NCBI RefSeq assembly: GCF_002262935.1
Contig: NZ_NPIA01000001.1
Span: 372,001-436,000, forward strand
Reading direction: 5' to 3'
DNA length: 64,000 nt
Origin: Lottiidibacillus patelloidae
GTDB taxonomy: Bacteria > Bacillota > Bacilli > Bacillales > SA5d-4
Below are positions 14,916 to 24,084 of this stretch, one piece after another. Position 1 is the stretch's first letter; each line of letters starts with the position of its first letter. The notes beneath the pieces were generated by a model. The model searched no databases. It saw only the letters and a program-made list of their open reading frames with translations, and had not been told where the DNA came from. A program made the position numbers and the translations under genes.

Positions 14916-15779
14916 ATGCAACGACCTGAATATGAAATCTTATCTGTACTTGCTGCGGAAAAAAATATGCGAAAAGCAGCGGAACGTTTATTTGTCTCAC
15001 AGCCTGCATTAAGTCAGCGTTTGCAAGCAATTGAAAAAAACTGGGGAACGCAAATTTTTATTCGTTCGCAAAAAGGACTGGCATTAACACCAGCAGGAGA
15101 GCAAATTATCGACTATGTAAATGAAACATTAAAAAGGGAAGAAAAATTACGAGATGAAATTACCTTCTTTGATTCGGAAGTTCACGGAACTTTAAAGTTA
15201 GCGGTCGCTTCCATCATCGGACAATATTGGCTTCCGAAGGTGTTGAAAACATTTGTTGAGCGTTACCCTCACGTGAAAATTTCACTTGTAACTGGCTGGA
15301 GCTCGGAGATATTAAAGCAGTTGTATGAAGAAAACTTACATATCGGGATCATCCGTGGTAATCCTGATTGGAAAGGGCAAAAACAGCATCTTTTTTCTGA
15401 TGAGTTATTTTTAGTTGATACGGAAATAAAATCAATAGAAGAAGTTCATTTATCTAAAAAGCCATTTATCCAATTCAAAAGTGATTCGACCTATTATCAA
15501 GAAATTCAAACGTGGTGGCAAAATCAATTTCAAATACCACCGAAACGAACGATTGTCGTTGACCAAATTGAAACGTGTAAGCAAATGGTTATTCACGGCA
15601 TTGGCTTTGCAATATTACCTTCCATTACAATTGCCCAAGAAAAAAACATTACGAAAATTCCATTGTTTGATGACAAAGGGGTAAAAATTTCGCGAGAAAC
15701 GTGGCTATTATCTTATGAATCAGCGCATCGTTTAAAACAAGTAGATGCCTTCTTGCAATTAGTTAACGAATTAAAGTAA
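14916..15779 (+). CDS. ccpC: LysR-type regulator CcpC
   Basis: The frame is open from GTG 14886, but GAGGTGA at 14904-14910 points to ATG 14916, giving 287 residues that begin MQRPEYEILSVL, as in CcpC. The winged HTH is at residues 8-65, with MRKAAERLFVSQPALSQRLQ as its core. The effector domain contains IIGQYWLPKVLKTF and DQIETCKQM, close to B. subtilis CcpC. CcpC represses aconitase and citrate synthase genes and responds to citrate (family knowledge). In B. subtilis ccpC also lies between ykuL and ykuQ, which supports the assignment. Targets in this genome are not visible here. Confidence 0.9.
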   Translation: MQRPEYEILSVLAAEKNMRKAAERLFVSQPALSQRLQAIEKNWGTQIFIRSQKGLALTPAGEQIIDYVNETLKREEKLRDEITFFDSEVHGTLKLAVASIIGQYWLPKVLKTFVERYPHVKISLVTGWSSEILKQLYEENLHIGIIRGNPDWKGQKQHLFSDELFLVDTEIKSIEEVHLSKKPFIQFKSDSTYYQEIQTWWQNQFQIPPKRTIVVDQIETCKQMVIHGIGFAILPSITIAQEKNITKIPLFDDKGVKISRETWLLSYESAHRLKQVDAFLQLVNELK

Positions 15780-15805
15780 TAATGCTTTTTCGATTGATTA
15801 TTTCT

Positions 15806-15814
15806 TGCTATAAT
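15806..15814 (+). promoter_or_regulatory. Extended -10 promoter of dapH
   Basis: TGCTATAAT (extended -10) lies 35 bp before dapH. The -35 region is poor, which fits an extended -10 promoter. Confidence 0.6.
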
Positions 15815-15849
15815 GAAAATACTGAAAATTTAAGGAGGATTTACATCTT

Positions 15850-16566
15850 ATGAAAATGATGGATGCAAACGAAATTATTTCGTTTATTTCAAATAGCACG
15901 AAATCAACACCTGTAAAAGTACATATTAAAGGTGATCTTGAAGGAATTAACTTCGGGGACAACACAAAAACATTTATCACTGGAAACACTGGTGTATTAT
16001 TCGGAGAATGGGCGGACATTCAAGCAGCAATCTCTGCAAATGAAGAAAAAGTTGAAGATTTTGTTGTTGAAAATGACCGCAGAAACTCAGCTATTCCACT
16101 TTTAGATATGAAAAATATTCATGCGCGAATTGAGCCAGGTGCAATTATTCGTGACCAAGTGGAAATTGGCAATAATGCAGTTATCATGATGGGTGCTTCG
16201 ATTAATATCGGCGCTGTCATCGGTGAAGGTACAATGATTGATATGAACGTCGTTTTAGGTGGCCGTGCGACAGTCGGTAAAAACTGTCATATCGGTGCTG
16301 GAACAGTATTAGCAGGTGTTATTGAGCCGCCTTCTGCAATGCCAGTTGTTGTCGAAGATGATGTTGTTATCGGTGCAAACGCAGTTGTACTAGAAGGTGT
16401 AACAGTAGGTAAAGGTGCTGTTGTAGCTGCAGGAGCAATTGTCACAGAAGATGTAGAACCATATACTGTAGTAGGTGGAACTCCTGCCCGTGTACTTAAG
16501 AAAATTGATGAAAAAACAAAGTCAAAAACAGAAATTAAACACGAATTACGCCGTTTAAACGATTAA
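15850..16566 (+). CDS. dapH: 2,3,4,5-tetrahydropyridine-2,6-dicarboxylate N-acetyltransferase
   Basis: 238 residues matching B. subtilis YkuQ/DapH almost throughout: [12 protein letters not shown] start, [12 protein letters not shown], then a left-handed beta-helix of hexapeptide repeats ([14 protein letters not shown] to [13 protein letters not shown]). It acetylates tetrahydrodipicolinate with acetyl-CoA, the first step of the acetylase branch to meso-diaminopimelate and lysine, in the cytosol. The ribosome site AAGGAGGAT lies nine bases before ATG 15850. The rest of the branch follows (aminotransferase, ykuR), separated by a leaky-looking terminator. Confidence 0.95.
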   Translation: MKMMDANEIISFISNSTKSTPVKVHIKGDLEGINFGDNTKTFITGNTGVLFGEWADIQAAISANEEKVEDFVVENDRRNSAIPLLDMKNIHARIEPGAIIRDQVEIGNNAVIMMGASINIGAVIGEGTMIDMNVVLGGRATVGKNCHIGAGTVLAGVIEPPSAMPVVVEDDVVIGANAVVLEGVTVGKGAVVAAGAIVTEDVEPYTVVGGTPARVLKKIDEKTKSKTEIKHELRRLND

Positions 16567-16572
16567 TACAAA

Positions 16573-16608
16573 GCCTCTTACTGAACTAATAGTTCGGTGA
16601 GAGGTTTT
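16573..16608 (+). terminator. Partial terminator inside the dap operon
   Basis: A 14-bp stem with two G-U pairs (CCTCTTACTGAACT/AGTTCGGTGAGAGG) but only TTTTCC after it. Read-through into the aminotransferase gene is likely. Confidence 0.6.
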
Positions 16609-16636
16609 CCTATACGAGTGTTGAGGAGAGAGGGCA

Positions 16637-17836
16637 ATGACAGACTGGCAAAAGTTAGATGAACAATACGTAATGAAAACGTACAATCGTTTACCAATCG
16701 TTGTCGAAAAGGCGATCGGAAACAAAATGTATGATACGAACGGAAACGAATACTTAGACTTATTTACCGGACTTGCAGTAAATATTATTGGACATTCTCA
16801 TCCGAAAATTTTACAAGCAATTAAGAAGCAAAGTGAAAATTTCTTGCACATTTCTAATGTTTTTTATAATAAACCTGCAATTGAACTAGCAAAAAAACTA
16901 GTAGACAACTCCATTAAGGGGAAAGTCTTTTTTGTAAATTCAGGTGCAGAAGCTACCGAAAGTGCAGTGAAAGTACTTCATAAATTTAAAATAAACAATA
17001 ATATCGAGCGCGAAGGAATCGTTGTCTTAAAGAAAAGTTTTCATGGTCGTACGTTAGGAGCGCTTAAATTAACGCGCCAACCAAACGTCTATCAAGACTT
17101 TCCAGTACCTAATTATCCTGTCTATGAAGTAGAGCCAGAAAACATCGCTGCACTAGAGGCTATTTTTGCTAAGGAAAAGCCACTTGCAATCATCATGGAA
17201 CCTGTTCTCGGTTCAGGTGGGGTAAAGCCGCTTTCAGTAGACTACTTACAAAAAGTCGAGCAATTATGCCGTCAGTATGAAGTGTTATTAGGAATGGATG
17301 AAATACAAACAGGCGTAGGACGGACAGGGAATCTATTTGCTTATCAGCATGCTAATATTACGCCTGACTTAATTTTGTTTGCCAAAGGAATTGGTGGAGG
17401 ACTACCTTTAGGAGGAATTATCGCAGGAGAAAAACTACAAGATATGTTTAAACCTGGTGATCACGGAACGACATTTGCTCCGTCTCCTCTAAGTGCCGCG
17501 TTAGGAAATGCTGTTATTGATGAATTGCTTGCTGGGCAGATGGAAAAAGGAAAATCTCAGGCACAAAAGTTATGGAATGAAATACAAACTTTAAAAGATA
17601 AAAACCCTTCTATAAAAGAGCTGCGCGGAAAAGGCATGATGATTGGAATTGTCATGAATTTAGAAGCAGCTGCAGTGAGCAAGATTCAAAAAACATTGCT
17701 AGACAAAGGAATTATGGTTGATGTAACACAGCAAACGATTATTCGACTGTTACCACCATTAACATTAACGGATGAAGAAATTAAGTTTTTCATTGATACC
17801 TTCTCCCCCTTGTTAGAGGAGGTTGCAAACGTATGA
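16637..17836 (+). CDS. Class III aminotransferase (ArgD-like), probable N-acetyl-LL-diaminopimelate aminotransferase
   Basis: 399 residues with the class III PLP fold: [14 protein letters not shown] near the N-terminus, [13 protein letters not shown] (phosphate binding), [21 protein letters not shown], and [13 protein letters not shown] with the PLP lysine at residue 250. By sequence it belongs with acetylornithine aminotransferases. Its position between dapH and ykuR, with a 4-bp overlap with ykuR, argues that it transaminates N-acetyl-diaminopimelate in this operon. In B. subtilis that step is assigned to PatA, an unrelated-class enzyme encoded elsewhere. No arginine genes are nearby. The substrate is inferred from context. 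Confidence 0.85.
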   Translation: MTDWQKLDEQYVMKTYNRLPIVVEKAIGNKMYDTNGNEYLDLFTGLAVNIIGHSHPKILQAIKKQSENFLHISNVFYNKPAIELAKKLVDNSIKGKVFFVNSGAEATESAVKVLHKFKINNNIEREGIVVLKKSFHGRTLGALKLTRQPNVYQDFPVPNYPVYEVEPENIAALEAIFAKEKPLAIIMEPVLGSGGVKPLSVDYLQKVEQLCRQYEVLLGMDEIQTGVGRTGNLFAYQHANITPDLILFAKGIGGGLPLGGIIAGEKLQDMFKPGDHGTTFAPSPLSAALGNAVIDELLAGQMEKGKSQAQKLWNEIQTLKDKNPSIKELRGKGMMIGIVMNLEAAAVSKIQKTLLDKGIMVDVTQQTIIRLLPPLTLTDEEIKFFIDTFSPLLEEVANV

Positions 17837-18963
17837 AGCATGAGCAATTTGTGAAAATTCGCCGTGATCTTCATCAAATCCCTGAGCTAGGATTTCAAGA
17901 AGTGAAAACGCAAAAGTATTTACTTGAATATTTACAACAACTCCCACAAGATTTTTTAGAAATTAAATCGTGGAAAACTGGACTATTTGTTAAAGTACAC
18001 GGCAAAAATCCTTCACAAACAATCGGCTATCGTGCAGATATTGATGGCTTGCCAATTACTGAGGAAACAGGATTATCTTTCTGCTCTAAACATGAAGGCT
18101 ACATGCATGCTTGCGGACATGACATCCACATGACCATTGCCCTAGGAGTGCTGACGCATTTTGCGAAAAATAGAGTGGATGATGATCTTGTCTTTCTGTT
18201 CCAGCCTGCTGAAGAAGGACCAGGTGGAGCTTTGCCGATGATGGCATCTGATGAATTTAAAGCATGGAAACCGGACTTTATGGTGGCACTTCATATTGCG
18301 CCAGAATATCCAGTCGGGACAATTGCCACTAGGGAAGGAATTCTTTTTGCCAATACGTCCGAGCTATTCATCGACCTTCACGGCAAGGGCGGCCATGCAG
18401 CATTTCCTCATGAAACAAAAGATATGATCGTTGCAGCTAGTTTCCTCGTGACTCAACTGCAATCTATTGTTTCTCGAAATGTCGACCCACTAGATTCGGG
18501 AGTAATTACAATTGGTAAAATTACTGGTGGAACCGTGCAAAACATTATTGCCGAGAAAGCTCGACTTGAAGGGACGATTCGAACGCTTTCCGACGATACG
18601 ATGAAAATAATGAAGAAACGAATTGAAGCAATTGTTGCTGGAATCGAGACTTCATTCGACTGTAAGGCTACTATTGATTACGGGGCAAACTATCGCCAAG
18701 TTGATAATGATCCAACTTTAACGAGAGAGTTTATGACATTTGCAGAAAAAGAGACAAATATGAAAGTGATTGATTGCAATAAAGCGATGACAGGTGAGGA
18801 TTATGGATACTTCTTAAGTGAAGTGCCAGGCTTTATGTTTTGGTTAGGAGTAGCATCAGAACATGGCTTGCACCATGCTAAATTAAATCCGAATGAAAAT
18901 GCAATTGGAGAAGCGATAGATTTGTTAACAGCTTATATAACAGAGAAATCTAAAGAAAAATAG
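17833..18963 (+). CDS. ykuR: N-acetyldiaminopimelate deacetylase (M20 family)
   Basis: 376 residues, overlapping the aminotransferase stop by four bases (ATGA). M20 amidohydrolase motifs are complete: [10 protein letters not shown] with the metal Asp, [19 protein letters not shown] with the catalytic Glu pair, [20 protein letters not shown] and a C-terminal HHAKLNPNE. It removes acetate from N-acetyl-LL-diaminopimelate to give LL-diaminopimelate for the cell wall and lysine. It matches B. subtilis YkuR. There ykuS follows directly; here a terminator and then the RHS insertion follow. Confidence 0.93.
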   Translation: MKHEQFVKIRRDLHQIPELGFQEVKTQKYLLEYLQQLPQDFLEIKSWKTGLFVKVHGKNPSQTIGYRADIDGLPITEETGLSFCSKHEGYMHACGHDIHMTIALGVLTHFAKNRVDDDLVFLFQPAEEGPGGALPMMASDEFKAWKPDFMVALHIAPEYPVGTIATREGILFANTSELFIDLHGKGGHAAFPHETKDMIVAASFLVTQLQSIVSRNVDPLDSGVITIGKITGGTVQNIIAEKARLEGTIRTLSDDTMKIMKKRIEAIVAGIETSFDCKATIDYGANYRQVDNDPTLTREFMTFAEKETNMKVIDCNKAMTGEDYGYFLSEVPGFMFWLGVASEHGLHHAKLNPNENAIGEAIDLLTAYITEKSKEK

Positions 18964-18980
18964 CATATTGTTTATTCGAC

Positions 18981-19004
18981 AACTCACCAACTGGTGAGTT
19001 TTTT
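18981..19004 (+). terminator. Terminator of ykuR; left border of the RHS insertion
   Basis: Stem AACTCACC/GGTGAGTT with loop AACT and a T-run. RHS-derived sequence begins within about 30 bp after it. Confidence 0.88.
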
Positions 19005-22000
19005 AGTTTATTTCCAACAAATTTTCTTAAATTCACTTGGATATCAAAATATTATATTATCTAGCCCATTAACATCTAATCAAATATACACACTAAGTGC
19101 TTATGCAAAGCGTCTTGGAAGTTCGCAACCAAAATTATCATTACAGGCATTTGATAGTAATGATAACTTACTGCTATATGAAATTTTCACAAAAAACATC
19201 CAAGAAAATGAATGGGAAAAAATTAGTCATACATTCACAGTGCCAGCCGGTACTGTGAAAATTAGGGCTATTATCCGAACAAGTGTGAAGGATAACGATA
19301 TCATTCGCTTTGACGCAGTTCAGTTAGAAAATAAGGATTTCGATTCGCCTTTTACTACATCAACACTTGCATCAGCGAAAAACTTATATGATCTAAATGT
19401 AAGTAAAGATGCTGGTACTATGACGACATGGTTTAAAACAAAAACTGTACCTTCTTATAGTAGACATATCGTTTCGATTGAAGGAACAAATAAAGAATTA
19501 TTTAATGTTGTCATAGGAACAGATAATATCGTATCTGTGGGTTATCGTAAGAATGGTGACGACAACGTATATAAGCTCATTACGACTACCGAAACAGTAC
19601 CATTAAATGAATGGCAATTTATGTCGTTAAAGTGGGAGTATGATCAAGCGAATTTAAATGTTACCTTCTATTTAAATGGTAATAAGTACACTGCTTCAAC
19701 AAGTGATTTTAGAGACTTTTCTAATGGTAAAATAGCACTCGGCAGCAGCTATTTTGGAAAATACCAACTAAACGGACTAATGGAACAATTTACGTATAGT
19801 GCTAAAGCAATTCCTGATCCAATTATTGAAAACATCTATAACCAAAATAGAAATGACATTATGGCAAGAGTTACGAACGATTATTCTTATGAAAACGACC
19901 GCATGAAAACAGTGTCTCATAACATTGATGCCACTTCTTCTGTCACATATTCATTCAATTACGATGATTTTGGTAATACAACAGGGATTTATGTTGGTGA
20001 TCAACTGTTAACAACAAATAATTATGAACAAACGGTAGATAAAAACGGTCAAACGATATCTACTGGCAAGCTATTAAGCACGCAATATAGTAATAATGAT
20101 ACAATTAGTTACGAGTACGATAATCTTGACCGAATGACTGAACTACTAGTGAATGGTGACCTGCAGTTTAAGTATCACTTCAACGCTAGTGGCAACTTAG
20201 GTTATCATGAAGATATCGTGAATGGTGTTGATTATCGCTATGAGTACGATTTAGCGGAGCGTCTTGTGTCTGTTGTCGCTAATAACGGTTATGCAATCAG
20301 CTATAACTACGATGTCAACAACAACATTAGTAAAGTAACAGAAGAAATTAATAACAAGCAATTCGAAACGGATTATCTGTACGACAATGATAATCGCTTA
20401 AAGGATGTTACCTATACTCGTGATGGTGTGCTAAATAAGGTGTCGAACAATTACGATACGATCGGTCGTTTAGATACTCGCACAGTTACGCATAACACAA
20501 CGCCTATAAATACGACGTCTTATACATTTGAAGCTGGTGGTCAAGGAACTAACTCGACAACATCATTAGTGAAGACAATGACAACAAACGGTCATACGTA
20601 CACGTTTACGTATGATGATGTAGGTAATATCACAGAGATTACAGATAATGATGGTTCAACAACAAAAGCGATAAATTATGACTATAATGAATTAAATGAA
20701 CTTGTCCGTGAGGATAACAAAGTAATCAACAAAACAATCGTTTATGATTACGACTTAGGAGGAAATATCCTCTCGAAAACAGAATATCCTTATACACTAG
20801 GAGATTTAACAGGGGTTACAGGTACAAAGATTGACTATACGTATGGTAATGCAAACTGGAAAGATCAGTTAACGAAATACGATGGTAAAACGATTGATTA
20901 CGATGCGATAGGAAACCCCATTAGCTATGATGGCTACACGTATTCATGGGAAGCAGGAGACCAGCTTGCAGGAATATCCAGCACCGAAGTCACCACTTCT
21001 TACAAGTATAACGACGGTGGCTTCCGTACAGAAAAAACTGTAAATGGCGTCACTACAAACTATTACCTTGAAGGCTCACACGTCACGTACGAAACAACTG
21101 GAACTGATGAAATCTATTACACATACGACAGCAAACTCATCAGCATGAACTTAAACGGTGAAGAATACTTCTACGTCTATAACTTGCAAGGGGATGTTGT
21201 TGGATTACTAGATTCAACTGGTACAGAAGTAGTTTCCTACACGTACGACACGTGGGGGAAAGTCCTTTCAATTACTGGTACAGACAAAGATACGGTAGGA
21301 GTTAAGAATCCTTATCGTTACAGAGGCTATCGCTATGACAGTGAAACAGGATTATATTATCTAAACGCTAGATACTATAATCCAGAGTGGGGACGAATGC
21401 TGAATGCAGATTCGTTCGGTGGATTTACAGGCGAACTGCTAAGCCACAACGTCTACGCCTATGTTCAGAACAATCCGGTGATGTTGTATGATCCGACTGG
21501 GCATTTTGGTCAATTTATTTTACCGGCTATACTAGTAACAGCACTTGCTGTAGATTTTGCAATATCAATGTATAACGCTTATGAAGAAGAGGGCATGAAA
21601 GGTGTAGCGAAAGAAGCAGGGAAGGAAGCTTTATATACCGCAGCAACAGGAGGCGGTGGCAAGTTTCTTGCCAAGTATGGTGCAAAGGCTTTAGGACCTT
21701 TAATAAGTAATGCTACAGTTAAATCTGTCTCTAATATGAATGAGTTCTTTGATATGGAGTTTGGACAATCTATTAAAAATTCTTTAAGCAAATCAAATAT
21801 TAAATATGATGGACAAGTAATTTACAAAGTTACACAAAAAACAAGTAGTGAATATCTTAAGAAAGGTTATGGAATTTACCTGGACGGGATGCATAAAGAT
21901 CATTTAGAGGTCATAAATAAAACAGGCCATGTAATACATGTGTTAAATTTAGATGGTACATTAAATACTGATAAAACTAAAAAAGCATTTGGACGTAATG

Positions 22001-22020
22001 TTAGAGAATGGAGAAAATAA
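18994..22020 (+). CDS. RHS/WapA-type protein, N-terminally truncated, with toxin tip 1
   Basis: Open for 1008 codons, but the first possible start (GTG 18994) lies inside the ykuR terminator with no ribosome site, and there is no signal peptide. This is a 5'-truncated gene. Visible in order: remnant of a carbohydrate-binding-like domain (to residue ~115), a LamG-like domain (~125-275), YD repeats (~290-780), and the RHS core GLYYLNARYYNPEWGRMLN with the border motif DPTGHF (residues 833-838). A 170-residue variable tip follows, ending LNLDGTLNTDKTKKAFGRNV. The tip begins with a hydrophobic helix and Gly/Ala-rich stretch, then a Lys-rich domain (GYGIYLDGMHKDHLEV) that I cannot assign. Expected role in relatives: contact-dependent toxin delivery. 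Without its N-terminus it is probably not exported. Confidence 0.8.
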   Translation: MSFLVYFQQIFLNSLGYQNIILSSPLTSNQIYTLSAYAKRLGSSQPKLSLQAFDSNDNLLLYEIFTKNIQENEWEKISHTFTVPAGTVKIRAIIRTSVKDNDIIRFDAVQLENKDFDSPFTTSTLASAKNLYDLNVSKDAGTMTTWFKTKTVPSYSRHIVSIEGTNKELFNVVIGTDNIVSVGYRKNGDDNVYKLITTTETVPLNEWQFMSLKWEYDQANLNVTFYLNGNKYTASTSDFRDFSNGKIALGSSYFGKYQLNGLMEQFTYSAKAIPDPIIENIYNQNRNDIMARVTNDYSYENDRMKTVSHNIDATSSVTYSFNYDDFGNTTGIYVGDQLLTTNNYEQTVDKNGQTISTGKLLSTQYSNNDTISYEYDNLDRMTELLVNGDLQFKYHFNASGNLGYHEDIVNGVDYRYEYDLAERLVSVVANNGYAISYNYDVNNNISKVTEEINNKQFETDYLYDNDNRLKDVTYTRDGVLNKVSNNYDTIGRLDTRTVTHNTTPINTTSYTFEAGGQGTNSTTSLVKTMTTNGHTYTFTYDDVGNITEITDNDGSTTKAINYDYNELNELVREDNKVINKTIVYDYDLGGNILSKTEYPYTLGDLTGVTGTKIDYTYGNANWKDQLTKYDGKTIDYDAIGNPISYDGYTYSWEAGDQLAGISSTEVTTSYKYNDGGFRTEKTVNGVTTNYYLEGSHVTYETTGTDEIYYTYDSKLISMNLNGEEYFYVYNLQGDVVGLLDSTGTEVVSYTYDTWGKVLSITGTDKDTVGVKNPYRYRGYRYDSETGLYYLNARYYNPEWGRMLNADSFGGFTGELLSHNVYAYVQNNPVMLYDPTGHFGQFILPAILVTALAVDFAISMYNAYEEEGMKGVAKEAGKEALYTAATGGGGKFLAKYGAKALGPLISNATVKSVSNMNEFFDMEFGQSIKNSLSKSNIKYDGQVIYKVTQKTSSEYLKKGYGIYLDGMHKDHLEVINKTGHVIHVLNLDGTLNTDKTKKAFGRNVREWRK

Positions 22021-22022
22021 TA

Positions 22023-22328
22023 TTGGAAAATAAGTTGAGAGAGGTATTGGTAATACTTGAAAAACTTAATTCTAAAGCTAATATTGTAACTAAGGATGAT
22101 TTTATTGAACAGTACGATAATTTAAACGATTTTAAATTATTGTCTAAAAGTTTAGATGAACTATTAGTTGAATCTAATACTGTAAATTTAAATGATGGTA
22201 ACCAAGTAGAGGAAATGGTATTTGAGTTACATAGAATACTAACAACTTTCGAGTGGCATTTTACAGAGATTAGGGATTTAAATATAAAGATAATAAAAGA
22301 GTATAAAGATAAAATCAGTAAAAATTAA
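22023..22328 (+). CDS. Putative immunity protein 1
   Basis: A 102-codon frame directly after toxin tip 1. TTG 22023 is eight bases after TGGAGA; ATG 22008, overlapping the toxin end, is an alternative. The product (MENKLREVLVILEKLNSKAN onward) is small, acidic and predicted all-helical, without a signal peptide, as expected for a cytosolic immunity protein. No family is recognised. Its function rests on position: toxin tip, tiny gap, small gene, terminator, the same layout as the other cassettes. Confidence 0.65.
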   Translation: MENKLREVLVILEKLNSKANIVTKDDFIEQYDNLNDFKLLSKSLDELLVESNTVNLNDGNQVEEMVFELHRILTTFEWHFTEIRDLNIKIIKEYKDKISKN

Positions 22329-22387
22329 CTTAGAAATATAAAGAGATTAGTGACCTATCCTTTTTAGAATAACAAATGATTTACTAT

Positions 22388-22431
22388 AAAAATGGCGTGT
22401 GAATGGACAATAGATTTTACATGCCATTTTT
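22388..22431 (+). terminator. Terminator ending cassette 1
   Basis: A 13-bp stem AAAAATGGCGTGT/ACATGCCATTTTT with one G-U pair, T-run within and after the right arm. The next RHS fragment begins 50 bp downstream. Confidence 0.85.
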
Positions 22432-22479
22432 GTTATGAATATGTACAAATAACATAGTTTTAACTTCTTAACTTATAGG

Positions 22480-23604
22480 GATGAAAACTGGAAAAATAAG
22501 TTAACTGAGTACAATGGAAAATCAATTTCGTATGATACGATTGGTAATCCAATCAGCTATGACGGCTACACGTATACGTGGGAAGCAGGAGACCAGCTTG
22601 CAGGAATTACTGGCAACGGAGTTAACACTTCTTATAAGTACAACGACAGTGGCTACCGTACGGAAAAAACAGTGAATGGCGTCACTACAAACTATTACCT
22701 TGAAGGCTCACACGTCACGTACGAAACAAATGGAACTGATGAAATCTACTACACGTACGACAGCAAACTCATCAGCATGAACTTAAACGGTGAAGAATAC
22801 TTCTACGTCTATAACTTGCAGGGTGATGTTGTTGGTTTACTAGATTCTTCAGGTACAGAAGTCGTTTCTTACACGTACGACACGTGGGGGAAAGTTATTT
22901 CGATAACTGGAACGAAAGCAAGTACAGTTGGAGAAAAGAACCCTTATCGTTACAGAGGCTATCGCTATGATAGTGAAACAGGATTATATTATCTAAACGC
23001 TAGATACTACAACCCAGAGTGGGGACGAATGCTGAATGCAGACTCCTTTGGTGGATTTACAGGCGAACTCCTAAGCCATAACGTCTATGCATACGTGCAG
23101 AACAATCCGGTGATGTTGTATGATCCGACGGGACATTTTTCTGAAAAGAATTATGGCTTTGGAGTGCCGATGCGTGGAAAAACAAGAAGGCCTAATAATA
23201 AAATAACAAAAACAACAAATCAAAATGCATTAAAAGGGAAAAATCTAGAAACAGCGAAAAAGAATTATAGTGAATATCACAATATAAGAAAAGCGGAAAA
23301 AGGTACTAAAAAGAATTCAAGTTCACCCGACTTTATTGTATCTCCAGTAGGAACTGCAATACCCGTCCCAAAAGGTGCAAAAGGTCCAGGGCCTGTAGAA
23401 AATGGTTTAGGTTTTTTATATAAAGGCGGTAGCGGTGGAAATGTACTAAATAATGCAGTTAAAGGTGTTAGAATTATGGAACCTACTTGGAGATATCCAA
23501 CTGGATATGCATCTTATTTTAATAAATCAAATCAAGCAGTAAATCCAATAACAGGGAGAACAATTGGGAAATCAGACCCTTGGTGGCATATTGTAACTAA
23601 ATAA
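22480..23604 (+). CDS. RHS core fragment with toxin tip 2, no start of its own
   Basis: RHS similarity starts abruptly near 22480 (DENWKNKLTEYNGKSISYD, matching the first copy near base 20850), and the frame stays open to 23604. The first possible start inside is GTG 22672, without a ribosome site. After the conserved core and DPTGHF (residue D at 23122) comes a 156-residue variable tip: Lys/Asn-rich linker, then VSPVGTAIPVPKGAKGPGPV, GGSGGNVLNNAVKGVRIMEP, and a terminal SDPWWHI motif. I have seen this tip type on other polymorphic toxins but cannot name an activity. The fragment looks like a silent cassette. Confidence 0.75.
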   Translation, partial: DENWKNKLTEYNGKSISYDTIGNPISYDGYTYTWEAGDQLAGITGNGVNTSYKYNDSGYRTEKTVNGVTTNYYLEGSHVTYETNGTDEIYYTYDSKLISMNLNGEEYFYVYNLQGDVVGLLDSSGTEVVSYTYDTWGKVISITGTKASTVGEKNPYRYRGYRYDSETGLYYLNARYYNPEWGRMLNADSFGGFTGELLSHNVYAYVQNNPVMLYDPTGHFSEKNYGFGVPMRGKTRRPNNKITKTTNQNALKGKNLETAKKNYSEYHNIRKAEKGTKKNSSSPDFIVSPVGTAIPVPKGAKGPGPVENGLGFLYKGGSGGNVLNNAVKGVRIMEPTWRYPTGYASYFNKSNQAVNPITGRTIGKSDPWWHIVTK

Positions 23605-23629
23605 TAAATTAGAACTGGAGGGGTAACAT

Positions 23630-23995
23630 ATGTCATTAGAAAATAGGTTAGGTATATATTGGCTTAAAGGAGTTGAAATGACTTCTGTTGTTTTCATAAG
23701 GGATTACATTCAGTTAGGTTTTGAAGGTATATACGAACCTGCTACTTTAAACACTTATACATTACCAACAGTCCAAAATAACAAATACACTTATAGTCAT
23801 GGTACAAAAGGATATAGAGATGAATTGTGTTCATTAATTAATAAAAAAGTGGAAAAGGTTATTCTTGTTGAAAATGAGGGGATAAAATTAGTTTTTGAAA
23901 TGAATATACTATTAGAAATTTCTTTGAGAGATGAAGATTATGAGGGTCCCGAGGCAGCCATGTTCATAAGAGGAGACGAAACAGTAGTATGGTAA
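23630..23995 (+). CDS. Putative immunity protein 2
   Basis: 121 residues starting at ATG 23630 after GGAGGGG. Mostly beta: TSVVFIRDYIQLGFEGIYEP, then GYRDELCSLINKKVEKVILV and EDYEGPEAAMF. I recall small proteins with the VFVRDYVQL/GYRDALCSLI/GPEAA pattern encoded next to tips ending in SDPWWHI, which supports pairing with toxin tip 2. It has no signal peptide. A terminator follows at 24042. Confidence 0.65.
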   Translation: MSLENRLGIYWLKGVEMTSVVFIRDYIQLGFEGIYEPATLNTYTLPTVQNNKYTYSHGTKGYRDELCSLINKKVEKVILVENEGIKLVFEMNILLEISLRDEDYEGPEAAMFIRGDETVVW

Positions 23996-24041
23996 TTAAC
24001 TTCCGCTCGAATAGATTAACCAATATATAATTATTTTATTT

Positions 24042-24073
24042 ACCTTAAGAGGAATACCTCTTAAGGTTTTTTT
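24042..24073 (+). terminator. Terminator ending cassette 2
   Basis: Perfect stem ACCTTAAGAGG/CCTCTTAAGGT, loop AATA, then a run of seven T. RHS fragment 3 starts 12 bp later. Confidence 0.92.
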
Positions 24074-24084
24074 GCAAAGATTAA

